Source: Candidatus Harpocratesius repetitus (lineage in GTDB: Archaea; Asgardarchaeota; Lokiarchaeia; Sigyniarchaeales; Promethearchaeaceae). From it: a DNA stretch of 64,000 nucleotides. Location: assembly GCA_021498095.1 (NCBI GenBank), contig JAIZWK010000001.1:1723666-1787665 (forward strand), written 5' to 3'. The translations under genes and the position numbers were made by a program. The notes below the pieces were generated by a model that saw only the letters and a program-made list of their open reading frames with translations, was not told where the DNA came from and made no database searches. Positions 1 through 9,549 of this stretch are shown here, piece after piece; positions within the stretch are counted from its first letter, which is position 1; every line of letters begins with the position of its first letter.

Positions 1-285
1 CATCCTGAACGAAATATATCAACTCGAAAAGATTTTGATCTGATTGCAGATGAACTTGATAAGTTAGCCCGTAAAATTGGTCGTTTAGGTTACTTCTCTA
101 TTATTATGAAACCATTAAAATCATTCGCTACTCGATACTTAGGAGTGGATTATCTTTCTGTGCAAAAAATTGAGAAAAGCTTTGTTCAATGGGGTAATTC
201 TCAAATTTTTGAATACGATACAGCCGATTTTAATGGAACAATTATGAAATTTAAGAAAATTGTATCGAAATATGTTGCATTTTAG
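1..285 (+). CDS. C-terminal end of a CDS truncated by the window start (unknown function)
   Basis: Open frame 1 from base 1 to TAG at 283-285; translation HPERNISTRKDFDLIADELDKLARKIGRLGYFSIIMKPLKSF...KKIVSKYVAF*. Confidence 0.6.
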   Translation, partial: HPERNISTRKDFDLIADELDKLARKIGRLGYFSIIMKPLKSFATRYLGVDYLSVQKIEKSFVQWGNSQIFEYDTADFNGTIMKFKKIVSKYVAF

Positions 286-321
286 TATTAAAAAAAAAAT
301 AGGAGTTATCTTCTTCAATTT

Positions 322-2001
322 TTATTTAATGTTTTCTTTTATTGCTTGAATGAATTTCAAGTAAATTGGTGATGGTTTATAAGGTCTGGAGCAATATTCT
401 GGATGAAATTGGGTTCCAACCATAAAAGGATGGATTTTTTCAGATAATTCAATTGCATTCACTATTTTACCTGTTTTATCATAAGCAGAGATTATTAGTC
501 CTTTAGATTTAACTTCTTCATTAAAATAGTTTTGATTAATATGATATCGATGTCTAAAACGTTCTCTTATCTCAGTTGCTTTATACGACTGATGCAGTAG
601 AGTTCCTTCTTTAATTATAACTGTTTGACCACCCAACCGCATTGTTCCACCCATATTTACTATCTTATGTTGCTCGTCCATCATACTTACAACCGGATTT
701 GGTGTATTTGGATCGATTTCATTAGAATTTGCATCTGAAATTCCCATTTGGTAGCGCATAAAGGCAACAAAAAATAGTTGAGCACCAAAACAGATTCCTA
801 AATATGGTACTTTTTGTTCAATTGCAAATTTAGCTGTTTTTATCATACCTTCTACACCTCTTGTACCAAATCCTGGTGTCAGTAAAATCCCATCGCAATT
901 CTTAAGTTCTTGGATGAAATTTTCTTGTTCTGTATCAATAAAAACAATTTCCAAATTCACCTGCTCATGAGCACATGCATGTTTAAGAGCTTCATTAATT
1001 GAAACATAACTATCTTTATTATCGACGTATTTGCCTGGCATTGCAATTTTTAATGTTTGATCATATTTTTGCATGTATAAATCTGCTGTTTTTTTCCATT
1101 CAGAATAATTATTCACATTACTGAATTCAACTAACTTCGGTTTAAGATTTAGATGATAACCTAACAAATCACCCAATCTTTGTTCTTCAAAAATTAAAGG
1201 AACGCTATAGATAGATTTGATGTCTGGATTTGAAATAACATGATCAGGAGGAACATTAGTAAAAAGAGAAATTTTTTGCTTCAATTCTGCTGGAATTTCT
1301 ATTTTTGATCGACAAATTATAAAATCAGGTTGTAATCCCGCACTTTGTAATTCTTTTACAGAATGTTGAGTAGGTTTGCTCTTTAATTCTCCAACAGCTT
1401 CTGAGAAAGGGACCAAAGTTACATGGATTAGGGCTGTATCTTCTTTAGGATATTCTAAACGAAGTTGTCGAAATGCTTCTAAAAAGATGATCGATTCCAC
1501 ATCTCCCACAGTACCTCCGCACTCAATAATCAATACATCAATATTTTCTTTGATTGCAATGTCCTTAATTCTATTCTTAATCATATCGGTGCAATGTGGG
1601 ATTATTTGAACCGTTTTACCTAAATAATTTCCCTTCCGTTCCTTTAGAATTGTTTCAAAGTAGATTTGCCCTGATGTAATATTATGTGATGGATGAATAA
1701 AATCTCCTAAAAATCGTTCATAGGTTCCAAAATCTTGATCTAATTCCCCAATTTTCGTGGTGGTATATGGATTAAAACCCTCATCATGAATTGGATTGAA
1801 GTGCCAGACTTGATCTGTTATAAAACATTCTCCATGTTCTATTGGGTTTAGGGTTCCAGGATCAACATTTAAATATGGATCAATTTTTAATGCAGATACT
1901 TTAAATCCTCGAAATTGACAGAGTTTTCCTATTGATGCTGTAGTTACTCCTTTGCCAATTCCGCTCATAACACCCCCAGTAACAAAAACAAACTTGGGCA
2001 T
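322..2001 (-). CDS. pyrG: CTP synthase
   Basis: N-terminal KFVFVTGGVMSGIGKGVTTASIGKLCQFRGFKVSALKIDPYLNVDPGTLNPIEHGE and C-terminal glutaminase motif PYLGICFGAQL ... GTQFHPEY. Confidence 0.97.
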   Translation of the reverse strand: MPKFVFVTGGVMSGIGKGVTTASIGKLCQFRGFKVSALKIDPYLNVDPGTLNPIEHGECFITDQVWHFNPIHDEGFNPYTTTKIGELDQDFGTYERFLGDFIHPSHNITSGQIYFETILKERKGNYLGKTVQIIPHCTDMIKNRIKDIAIKENIDVLIIECGGTVGDVESIIFLEAFRQLRLEYPKEDTALIHVTLVPFSEAVGELKSKPTQHSVKELQSAGLQPDFIICRSKIEIPAELKQKISLFTNVPPDHVISNPDIKSIYSVPLIFEEQRLGDLLGYHLNLKPKLVEFSNVNNYSEWKKTADLYMQKYDQTLKIAMPGKYVDNKDSYVSINEALKHACAHEQVNLEIVFIDTEQENFIQELKNCDGILLTPGFGTRGVEGMIKTAKFAIEQKVPYLGICFGAQLFFVAFMRYQMGISDANSNEIDPNTPNPVVSMMDEQHKIVNMGGTMRLGGQTVIIKEGTLLHQSYKATEIRERFRHRYHINQNYFNEEVKSKGLIISAYDKTGKIVNAIELSEKIHPFMVGTQFHPEYCSRPYKPSPIYLKFIQAIKENIK

Positions 2002-2148
2002 ATTACATAGAAGTCGTGAAAATTTAAAAAATCATTTATTAAAAAATGCTTAATTCGTAAAAATTCAATAAACAAAAAAGAAAAAACAATTAAACAACTG
2101 TAATGTTGAATTCATTCACTGCATTTAATTATTTTAACAAGAAATGCA

Positions 2149-2517
2149 TTATTGAAATTGCTTGAGAAAATCTAGATTATATTGAGCTTTTTTGAGAATG
2201 TCTTGCAACATTTCTTTAGTAATTGGTTTTATGAGAAATTCATTAAAAGCCATTCGGATTTGAGGGGTTTCTAAAAAATTTGCCATCCCAATTTTAAAAC
2301 AGTCGTAATCTACTTCATAAATTAATTCATTTCCTTGTAATCCTCCAGTAAGATATATCTCAGTTAAAATTATGTCAAATTTTTGTTTTCGGAGAAGTCT
2401 TTGAGCATCAACGCTCGAATGGGCAGTGAAAACATCATGAGTCGGATCGATCTGTAAAATTAACTGAACAATCCGATCTTGATTAACTAAATCATTATCG
2501 ATTAGTAAAATGTCCAT
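2149..2517 (-). CDS. Orphan CheY-like receiver domain protein (non-canonical phospho-acceptor)
   Basis: MDILLIDNDLVNQDRIVQ...FDIILTEIYLTGGLQGNEL...EFLIKPITKEML; receiver fold pattern with acidic N-terminus and conserved K-P. Confidence 0.7.
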   Translation of the reverse strand: MDILLIDNDLVNQDRIVQLILQIDPTHDVFTAHSSVDAQRLLRKQKFDIILTEIYLTGGLQGNELIYEVDYDCFKIGMANFLETPQIRMAFNEFLIKPITKEMLQDILKKAQYNLDFLKQFQ

Positions 2518-2626
2518 TGTTGCAATTAAAAAATAAATTCCATCCTTAAAATAATATCGTATAAACTAAAATATATAGAAGAGAAAAATAGTGAGAATAT
2601 GAAAATTCGTTTTTTATTGTTAAAAT

Positions 2627-3199
2627 TTAAGAAAAATTAATCTTTTTTCCCCGTAACCAAGATTCCATTACCAGAGTATTAAAAATTCTGATATGATTGG
2701 AATCATTTGTCTGAAATACTAAAATGTGGTCTTTTTGTAATCCCAGAGCACCAAAAATTAATTTTTCACCATCAATTAATGCACACCAACGATCTTTACC
2801 TTCATATATCCGAATATTAATATTATCAAATGCACTTAGTTCTTCCATTATTTCTTTATCAGATTGATTGTCTAAAGCCATACTGCAGGCAACTTTAATA
2901 TTTATATTTGCATTGATTTCAAATAGAGATAGTTCTCCTACATCTTGGATGAGAGGCGTTGTAATAATAATATTATGTTGAGCTGTTTGGATTATTTCAT
3001 AGATTTTTTCTAAGATTTCTTTTCGTTTATAGAAAACTCCTTTATCTTGTTCGAATAATTGAAGGCGATGTTCTAATTCTTCAACTTCATCATCAGCTGC
3101 TTCTAAATCTTCTTTTAAAAACTCCATTTCTTCTTCTAATGAGCGGATTTTTTCTTTTAATTGAGCTATTTCATCTTGGTTTACAGAAATTATTCTCAA
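2627..3199 (-). CDS. Coiled-coil N-terminus plus PLD-like/TrmB-C-like domain protein
   Basis: Heptad-rich N-terminus (EIAQLKEKIRSLEEEMEFLKEDLEAADDEVEELEHRLQLF) followed by alpha/beta segment AQHNIIITTPL...NINIRIYEGKDRWCALIDGEKLIFG. Confidence 0.5.
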   Translation of the reverse strand: MRIISVNQDEIAQLKEKIRSLEEEMEFLKEDLEAADDEVEELEHRLQLFEQDKGVFYKRKEILEKIYEIIQTAQHNIIITTPLIQDVGELSLFEINANINIKVACSMALDNQSDKEIMEELSAFDNINIRIYEGKDRWCALIDGEKLIFGALGLQKDHILVFQTNDSNHIRIFNTLVMESWLRGKKINFS

Positions 3200-3353
3200 C
3201 CTCTTAATTTTTTTGAATGAATTTTAAGAAAATTAACTTATAATTTCAGTATTCGTTATAAAAAGTATTGCTTATCCATATAAAAACATTAAGGTATCCG
3301 AATATTTTTTATCTTTATTAGGGAATATTACAATAGAATAGGTTGGTTGAATT

Positions 3354-4121
3354 ATGAGTGATGGTGATAAAGAACTAATTATTGAAATTGAAAAATTAAT
3401 TGACGAGGCGATGGAAGCACACGTTGCCATTTTAGGTATTTCGATTGGAACCGAAATTGCCACGAATATTTATACAAAATTCAAACCTGAAATATCTTCA
3501 TTTTCTGAGCTTGAATTAATTGCTAGTTCAACCAGCTTTCAATATATTTCTAATTCTCTTTTTCGAAATATTGCTAAAAATAACTTAAATACAACTTATG
3601 TAACTGTGGATAAATTTACACTTTTAATGAGTATAACAAAAGAAGTATCTGCAGCAATGGTTTTAGATCGAAATTTAGCAGAATTGGAAGGAATTGAGAA
3701 GTATAATAAAGTTTTAAAAGATTTAGCTCTAAAAGCAAATGCATTTATTGAAACAAGTGAGTATTTAACACAAGATCCTTTAGTTAAAATAATTCGGGCA
3801 GTTCCTAGCGCATTATTTTTAGGAATTATTGGAAAAGAAGGATTGCCTATCAAGATAATTGATGACGGATCAATACAAGCTGCCATGGTTAGTTCTCAAG
3901 TCGCTGCTTTGAGTAATTTAACAAATATTATGTTAAAGAGACCTATGGATTATGCTTTATTACAAGGAGAAGGTGCAAATCTTTTAGTTATACAGTTTGA
4001 TGAAGAGCGAATTCTTGCAATTTCGATTCCTGAAAAAGAAAAGGAAAATGTGGGTCAATACCTAGCCCGGATTAAAGAGATAATTAAAAATAGTGATAGT
4101 AAATCGTTAGGTTTGTCTTAG
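3354..4121 (+). CDS. Apparently tandem Roadblock/LC7-like domain protein
   Basis: Two similar modules: AHVAILGISIGTEIATNIY... and PSALFLGIIGKEGLPIKIIDDGSIQAAMVSSQVAALSNLTNIML...LLVIQFDEERILAISIP, matching the Roadblock layout. Confidence 0.6.
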   Translation: MSDGDKELIIEIEKLIDEAMEAHVAILGISIGTEIATNIYTKFKPEISSFSELELIASSTSFQYISNSLFRNIAKNNLNTTYVTVDKFTLLMSITKEVSAAMVLDRNLAELEGIEKYNKVLKDLALKANAFIETSEYLTQDPLVKIIRAVPSALFLGIIGKEGLPIKIIDDGSIQAAMVSSQVAALSNLTNIMLKRPMDYALLQGEGANLLVIQFDEERILAISIPEKEKENVGQYLARIKEIIKNSDSKSLGLS

Positions 4122-4180
4122 TATTTTTTCTTTTCACATTTCGTTCTTTTTTCTTAATTTTAGGAGATTAAGTTTCAGAA

Positions 4181-4963
4181 ATGCGAATTCAATTCTTGGG
4201 AACAAGTGGACATGGCATTACACTTGAACGAAATTTACCTGCATTATTAATAGACAATCAAATTTTGATTGATTGTGGTGAAGGAACCTTAAAAACCCTA
4301 AAAAGACTAAATGTTGACCTGCATTCAATTAAAGTTATTATTTTAAGTCATTTACATGCTGATCATTGTATGGGTTTACCTGCACTTCTGTGGGATTATG
4401 CTTTGTACTCACGAGAGGATATAAACAAACCTGTCTCTTCCCCTCTTATTTACGTACCTGAAGGAATGAAATATCATTTAGAGGGTATTTTGAAAGATTC
4501 CTTTTCACCTTTTGAGAGAGTAAATTTTTCTGTAAAAATAGTTGAGTTACCTTCTAAATCTCAAATGAATCTTGATATAACATTGGATTCAAGAAATTAT
4601 CATATAGATTGGATTCCAAATGTTCATTTTCCATTATGTTATGCGTTCCGAATTAATTTTAAATTAGGAATTTCTAATGATACTGCCCCAACCAAGAATT
4701 TAACTGATTTTTTTTCGGATCTTTCAATTGTTATTCATGAAGCTACATTCTTTGATGAGCAAGAAATGTTAGCACATCAATTAAACCACAGTACTCCATT
4801 AGATGCTGCAAATTTGGGGAAAAATGCTCATGTTTCTCAGGTTATTCTTACACATCTACCTGAATTAACTCAGAAAAATTCGAAATCTTTTATTTCGAAT
4901 GCAAAAAAAATTTTTCCAAACATTGTTATTGCTCAAGATTTGGATGTGTTTAATCTTTCTTAG
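4181..4963 (+). CDS. rnz: Ribonuclease Z-like metallo-beta-lactamase-fold protein
   Basis: MRIQFLGTSG, ILSHLHADHCMGLP (HxHxDH), IHEATF...LNHSTPLDAA, ILTHL. Confidence 0.85.
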   Translation: MRIQFLGTSGHGITLERNLPALLIDNQILIDCGEGTLKTLKRLNVDLHSIKVIILSHLHADHCMGLPALLWDYALYSREDINKPVSSPLIYVPEGMKYHLEGILKDSFSPFERVNFSVKIVELPSKSQMNLDITLDSRNYHIDWIPNVHFPLCYAFRINFKLGISNDTAPTKNLTDFFSDLSIVIHEATFFDEQEMLAHQLNHSTPLDAANLGKNAHVSQVILTHLPELTQKNSKSFISNAKKIFPNIVIAQDLDVFNLS

Positions 4964-6248
4964 GATTCTTAAAGTTCCTTCGAAAAATACCCCAATTTAT
5001 AGAAATAGTAAATATTCCGAGAAGTAAAAATAATAAAGGAATTGAGAAATCTGCAATCCAACCGAATAATGGGGCGAAAATTGCTGAGAATATTGATTTA
5101 GTTTGAGATTCTACGCTTAGAACCGTAGCACGTTCATCTTTCCCTGCTAAATTTCCAATATAACCAATTAAAATTGGTCTTCGTAGATTGTATATCATAT
5201 AAATTAATAAATATAGAATGATTACTCCTAATGAAATTTGGAGTTGAAGAAAAATGCTAATTGCAAGCAAAAATACTCCAAATACATCAAAAAGAAAATT
5301 GTATGCTGTGGGCTCATCTTTGAATAATTTTCTAAATGAATATGCATTTTTTGACGAAAATGATGAAATTAGATAGAAAATTGCATATAAAGAACTTAAT
5401 AATATATGGGTATAAAATTCTGATTTTGATGAATCTAACTGTAGATCGCGAATAATGAAGATAATTAGAAGTGCCATAATGGGTTGTATGTAATCTTTAA
5501 TTCCTTTGAAAGTTGCATCATAAGTAGCAGAGCTGAATATTGATTTGCGTAGATTATCCGTTTTAAGCATTTTTTTTATATTCTTTATACTTTCTTGAGC
5601 AAGGGCTTTTATACTTAGTGTAGAATTTTTTGTTTTTGAATTCATATACTTAGGATATGTTGAAATTAAAACGAAATCTGCTAAGAAAGGAATTATTGCA
5701 ACGAGAAAAATCCATCGATCAGCAGGAATAATAAATATTAAAATTGCTGCGAGAATTGAATTCAATGCAGATCCATAAAGTGACCATGAACGTGATCGGC
5801 CATAAATAAAAGACTTATAATCTAAAAGTTGGTTTTTTTCCATCCAATCCATTTCCATCGCTTTATGAGTGCCTGATCTAAAAGCTTCTCCCAATCCATA
5901 TAAAACAGAACCTATTGCCAGAAAAATGAAAGATGGTCCAAGAAAATAACTGATAAATGCTAATATATAAAATGTAAAACATATCAATAACTCTGTTTTT
6001 TTTCCAAAATTATCTGCAAGAATTCCTGATGGTATTTCAAACACGTAGGTAATTACTTCCCGGATTAACATTAAAATTCCAATCTGAAATAGTGAATATC
6101 CCCATGAAATGAAAATGAGATAAATAAAAGGTTCAAAAAATTGCAAGTTTTTGAAAAATCCATAAAATTGAAATTTCCACATCATTGGTTCTCTGCGGAT
6201 TTTTTGTAATATTAAATTTTCTTCTTGAGAATTTGCCATTCTTATCAC
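4950..6248 (-). CDS. MFS transporter
   Basis: About 12 hydrophobic segments; EIPSGILADNFGKKTELL resembles the MFS loop 2-3 motif. Confidence 0.85.
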   Translation of the reverse strand: MIRMANSQEENLILQKIRREPMMWKFQFYGFFKNLQFFEPFIYLIFISWGYSLFQIGILMLIREVITYVFEIPSGILADNFGKKTELLICFTFYILAFISYFLGPSFIFLAIGSVLYGLGEAFRSGTHKAMEMDWMEKNQLLDYKSFIYGRSRSWSLYGSALNSILAAILIFIIPADRWIFLVAIIPFLADFVLISTYPKYMNSKTKNSTLSIKALAQESIKNIKKMLKTDNLRKSIFSSATYDATFKGIKDYIQPIMALLIIFIIRDLQLDSSKSEFYTHILLSSLYAIFYLISSFSSKNAYSFRKLFKDEPTAYNFLFDVFGVFLLAISIFLQLQISLGVIILYLLIYMIYNLRRPILIGYIGNLAGKDERATVLSVESQTKSIFSAIFAPLFGWIADFSIPLLFLLLGIFTISINWGIFRRNFKNPKKD

Positions 6249-6251
6249 TCC

Positions 6252-7235
6252 TTATTCTAAACCTATAAAATTAAGAATTTCTTGATATACTTCATAAGTA
6301 AACCTATCCATCAAAAGATTATGGCCGCCATTTTGATACATACGGATTTTTTTCTTTGGGTGCGGCCATTTTTGAAATATTTTTTCAATTGATGCATGAT
6401 CAACGATATTATCTGCAGTTCCTTGAAAAATAATGCATGGAAATGAAATTTTTGGAATTAATCTTGGAGTAAAATATATTAAATCCAGAAATTTCTTAAA
6501 CATTCGATATGACATTTTAGATAATCGAAATGGGTCAGAATTTGAAAAATCTACATATTCTTTGTAGTATGTAGAATATTGCTCTTCTTTTAGTACTCGT
6601 TGCACAGGTTCGTTTTTTGTAAAAACTTTCCCTATTGAGATCAGCGGATACAGCATAATATGTTTTAATTGCTTTTTTAATTTAAGAAGGGGAGATATTA
6701 ATATTAATCCTTCAATCTTATGATCTTGATTTCGATGAGCAATATGTAATGCAATTAAAGCACCTATGTCATATCCTAGTAAATAAATTGGTAGATCATA
6801 CTTTTTTTTGTATTGGTATAAAAGATGTTCAATATCAGTAAAAATCATTTTAATATTTTCGATATCTCCTAAATGTCCTCCCGCAAACCCTGCAGTTCTT
6901 CCATGTCCTCTATAATCAATACCAACAACTAATGCACCATAATGAGTCAAAATATCTGCCAATGGATAAAAAATATCTGAACATCCATAAGCATCGTGAA
7001 ATACAAAGATAATAAAACGAGGTGGAGAACTCGACTTATTTTGGGTAGGTTGCCATTCTTGATAAAAAAACCGAAATCCCCCATCTAATTCATAGAAATA
7101 TTCATTTATTCTTCCACATGACATGTTTTTTGCGATTACTTGCCGTAAATCCTTTAGGCGTTTATAATACTGTTTGATCTCCTTATCGCTTAATCCTTTT
7201 GTTCCTAAAATACGAGATGAGATTTCGGGGTTCAT
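6252..7235 (-). CDS. Alpha/beta hydrolase (S33/monoacylglycerol lipase-like)
   Basis: FIIFVFHDAYGCSDIFYPLADIL, GIDYRGHGRTAGFAGG, IYLLGYDIGALIALHIA, QNGGHNLLMD. The nucleophile elbow reads GYDIG rather than GxSxG. Confidence 0.8.
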   Translation of the reverse strand: MNPEISSRILGTKGLSDKEIKQYYKRLKDLRQVIAKNMSCGRINEYFYELDGGFRFFYQEWQPTQNKSSSPPRFIIFVFHDAYGCSDIFYPLADILTHYGALVVGIDYRGHGRTAGFAGGHLGDIENIKMIFTDIEHLLYQYKKKYDLPIYLLGYDIGALIALHIAHRNQDHKIEGLILISPLLKLKKQLKHIMLYPLISIGKVFTKNEPVQRVLKEEQYSTYYKEYVDFSNSDPFRLSKMSYRMFKKFLDLIYFTPRLIPKISFPCIIFQGTADNIVDHASIEKIFQKWPHPKKKIRMYQNGGHNLLMDRFTYEVYQEILNFIGLE

Positions 7236-7283
7236 TGTGGCTCTGAGAATTTTAAAATTCGGTAGGGTTAATATCTTTCGGAA

Positions 7284-8309
7284 TTAAACTGAAAATTCTA
7301 AATACATCAATTCAGATGAAGATTTTTGAAAGATCAAATGCAAATTAGTTCGATTTTCTCTAAAAAGATTCGTCTTTTTTATCGGATGATCGAAAAGTTC
7401 TTTGAAACACCATATTTCTTTGAATTCTTGAGTCTTAAGATCCATTTCCCATAGCACAATTTGGTATTTTGAATTTATTTTTTTATTTCCAACAATGATT
7501 ATCTTGTCATGCTCAGAATCTACTGAATTTAAGTTAATAATATTTTGAATATCGAAATCTCCCTCGAGAGTGCCTGGAAATCTTGAAAGGGGCGATATTT
7601 CAGTCCATGTATGGCCAATATCTGTAGACGTACTTGTTTGAAGAATAATGCTATTATAATTTTGACAGAAAATCTGCAATGTACTATCAGAAAGTTCAAC
7701 AAGCCTTGCATTTTTTGTTCCAGGAAAGACATGTGGTATATTTTTTTCATCATCGTTTATCTTTTCTAAATCCTCTGGTTCCACAAATAATGAGAAATTC
7801 CAATGTTTTCCATTATCATCAGATGAGAGACTAAAAATTCGAAACAAATTAGGATTAAAAAGAGGTAGGATTATTTTTCCAGTTTGAAATCCTGTTTCTA
7901 AAATTGAAATAGAACCTGTTGGAATCCAAGATTCTTCCTCCGGAGAAATCTGAATTGGAGTATTCCATGTTTTTCCGTAATTATGTGACAATGCCGAATA
8001 TAGCGTATAATTATTATTTTGAATTGAATCTTTTTGCGAAAAAATTAGAAGTAAATTCCCACTATTATCGATAATATGGAAAAAATTTTCAATAAATCTA
8101 CCATTTTTTGCTTGAAGTGAGAAATTTGCTAATTTCCAGGGTTGTTCTGCTGAATTTCTAAGCAAAAAATTAATTTCAGAAGAATCTTGACGATAAAAAG
8201 AAATCATTTGTTGTCCATGAGGCAGTATTTGAAATCTTGTATGCAATATTTTTTTTCCTCTTGAAAATTGATACATTGAAATGGATTCTTGGAAAATAAG
8301 TTCAACCAT
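7284..8309 (-). CDS. BNR/sialidase-fold (Asp-box) protein
   Basis: Three Asp-box-like motifs: SHNYGKTW, SSDDNGKHW, STDIGHTW; beta-rich composition. Confidence 0.7.
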   Translation of the reverse strand: MVELIFQESISMYQFSRGKKILHTRFQILPHGQQMISFYRQDSSEINFLLRNSAEQPWKLANFSLQAKNGRFIENFFHIIDNSGNLLLIFSQKDSIQNNNYTLYSALSHNYGKTWNTPIQISPEEESWIPTGSISILETGFQTGKIILPLFNPNLFRIFSLSSDDNGKHWNFSLFVEPEDLEKINDDEKNIPHVFPGTKNARLVELSDSTLQIFCQNYNSIILQTSTSTDIGHTWTEISPLSRFPGTLEGDFDIQNIINLNSVDSEHDKIIIVGNKKINSKYQIVLWEMDLKTQEFKEIWCFKELFDHPIKKTNLFRENRTNLHLIFQKSSSELMYLEFSV

Positions 8310-8425
8310 AATTATTCAGGCTTGTATTTTGATTAATTATTTTATTTAATGATATAATGTTATAGTTTAATAAAAAGCACAGAAATAAAAAAAAGAATTA
8401 AGATTTTTTACTATTAGGTCAAAAA

Positions 8426-8620
8426 TTATTCATCGGTTAATTCATATCCTAAAAGTTGGCAATTATGGACTTCTTTTTTTAAAAATTCTCTAATTGCTAA
8501 ACGAATTGCTTCAGATCTTGATGGGACTAACCCTATTTTCTGAATTTTTTCAATATTTTGAACATAAATTTCAGGTAAAGCAATGGTAATATTCTTCATC
8601 TTTTGACGTTCTAATCCCAT
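8426..8620 (-). CDS. Ribbon-helix-helix (CopG/MetJ-type) DNA-binding protein
   Basis: KNITIALPEIYVQNIEKIQKIGLVPSRSEAIRLAIREFLKKE is a typical RHH pattern. Confidence 0.8.
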   Translation of the reverse strand: MGLERQKMKNITIALPEIYVQNIEKIQKIGLVPSRSEAIRLAIREFLKKEVHNCQLLGYELTDE

Positions 8621-9077
8621 AAATGAAAACCTTCTATAAAATTTCGAAATATTACAAAAAATGCCGACTATAATAGAGGATGCACCAAATTATCCTTTCA
8701 ATAACTGCAATATTATTAGACCTTTTCAACTTAAAAAATTTGTGGGTTTGTATATTCTTCCTTTTCTGATTTTCTTTTCCATTTTTGCATCTCTAAAGGT
8801 AAAGTGAGAAAATGACCGTCTTTTTTAAAATTGGAAAAGTTTAAATAAAGTATTTTTATATTCAAAAAGATTATTAATAGCAAAGACCAACATGCTATAT
8901 AACCAAACCATAATTGTTTATTTGAAAATAATGAAAATCGTATAATGGAATAAATTAAAAAACCTCTTAAACTAAATAAAATACATATAAAAATAAAGAA
9001 GAGTGAATTTACTTTAACTCACAAATCAATTGCGATTTTCTGAATAAATCAGTTGAAAAAAAATTGGCGGGTATATT

Positions 9078-9443
9078 ATGAGTAATGAAGAAACACTTGA
9101 TGATATTTTGCATGATCTTTTATATTCTATTCCAGAAGTTCAAGCTGCAGCAATAGTTTCAGTTGAAGGACTTCCAATTGCATCTGCTTTGCCTCCTGAT
9201 GCAGATGAAACTCGAATCGCAGCAATGACTGCTGCTATTTTATCTTTGGGAGAGAGGGCTGCGCAAGAATTGGGGAAAGGTACATTGGAGCAAGTATTTG
9301 TTAGAGGCGTTAATGGCTATATATTAACAATGAGTGCAGGTCCAAATGCTGTTCTTACAATCAGTACAACAAAAGATATAAAATTAGGCTTAATGTTTTT
9401 AGATACGAAACGTACATGCGATAAAATTGCCAAATTAGTATGA
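9078..9443 (+). CDS. Roadblock/LC7 domain protein
   Basis: IPEVQAAAIVSVEGLPIASALPPDADETRIAAMTAAILSLGERAAQELGKGTLEQVFVRGVNGYILTMSAGPNAVLTI is a textbook Roadblock signature. Confidence 0.92.
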   Translation: MSNEETLDDILHDLLYSIPEVQAAAIVSVEGLPIASALPPDADETRIAAMTAAILSLGERAAQELGKGTLEQVFVRGVNGYILTMSAGPNAVLTISTTKDIKLGLMFLDTKRTCDKIAKLV

Positions 9444-9549
9444 GTCTTGTTAAGTTTTACTTCTTTTTATCATTAATTTATTCCTCTTCTTAATTTTTCA
9501 TAATGCTAACTTCTGAATATTAATTTTTTTAAACTTATTATTTTTAAAT

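Noticed and set aside
1376-1609. 77-aa + strand ORF inside pyrG
   Set aside because: Antisense to a confidently identified CTP synthase; no independent support.
8426-8620. RHH protein as an antitoxin of a toxin-antitoxin pair
   Set aside because: No adjacent toxin-like ORF (PIN, RelE, HEPN) recognised; more likely a stand-alone regulator.
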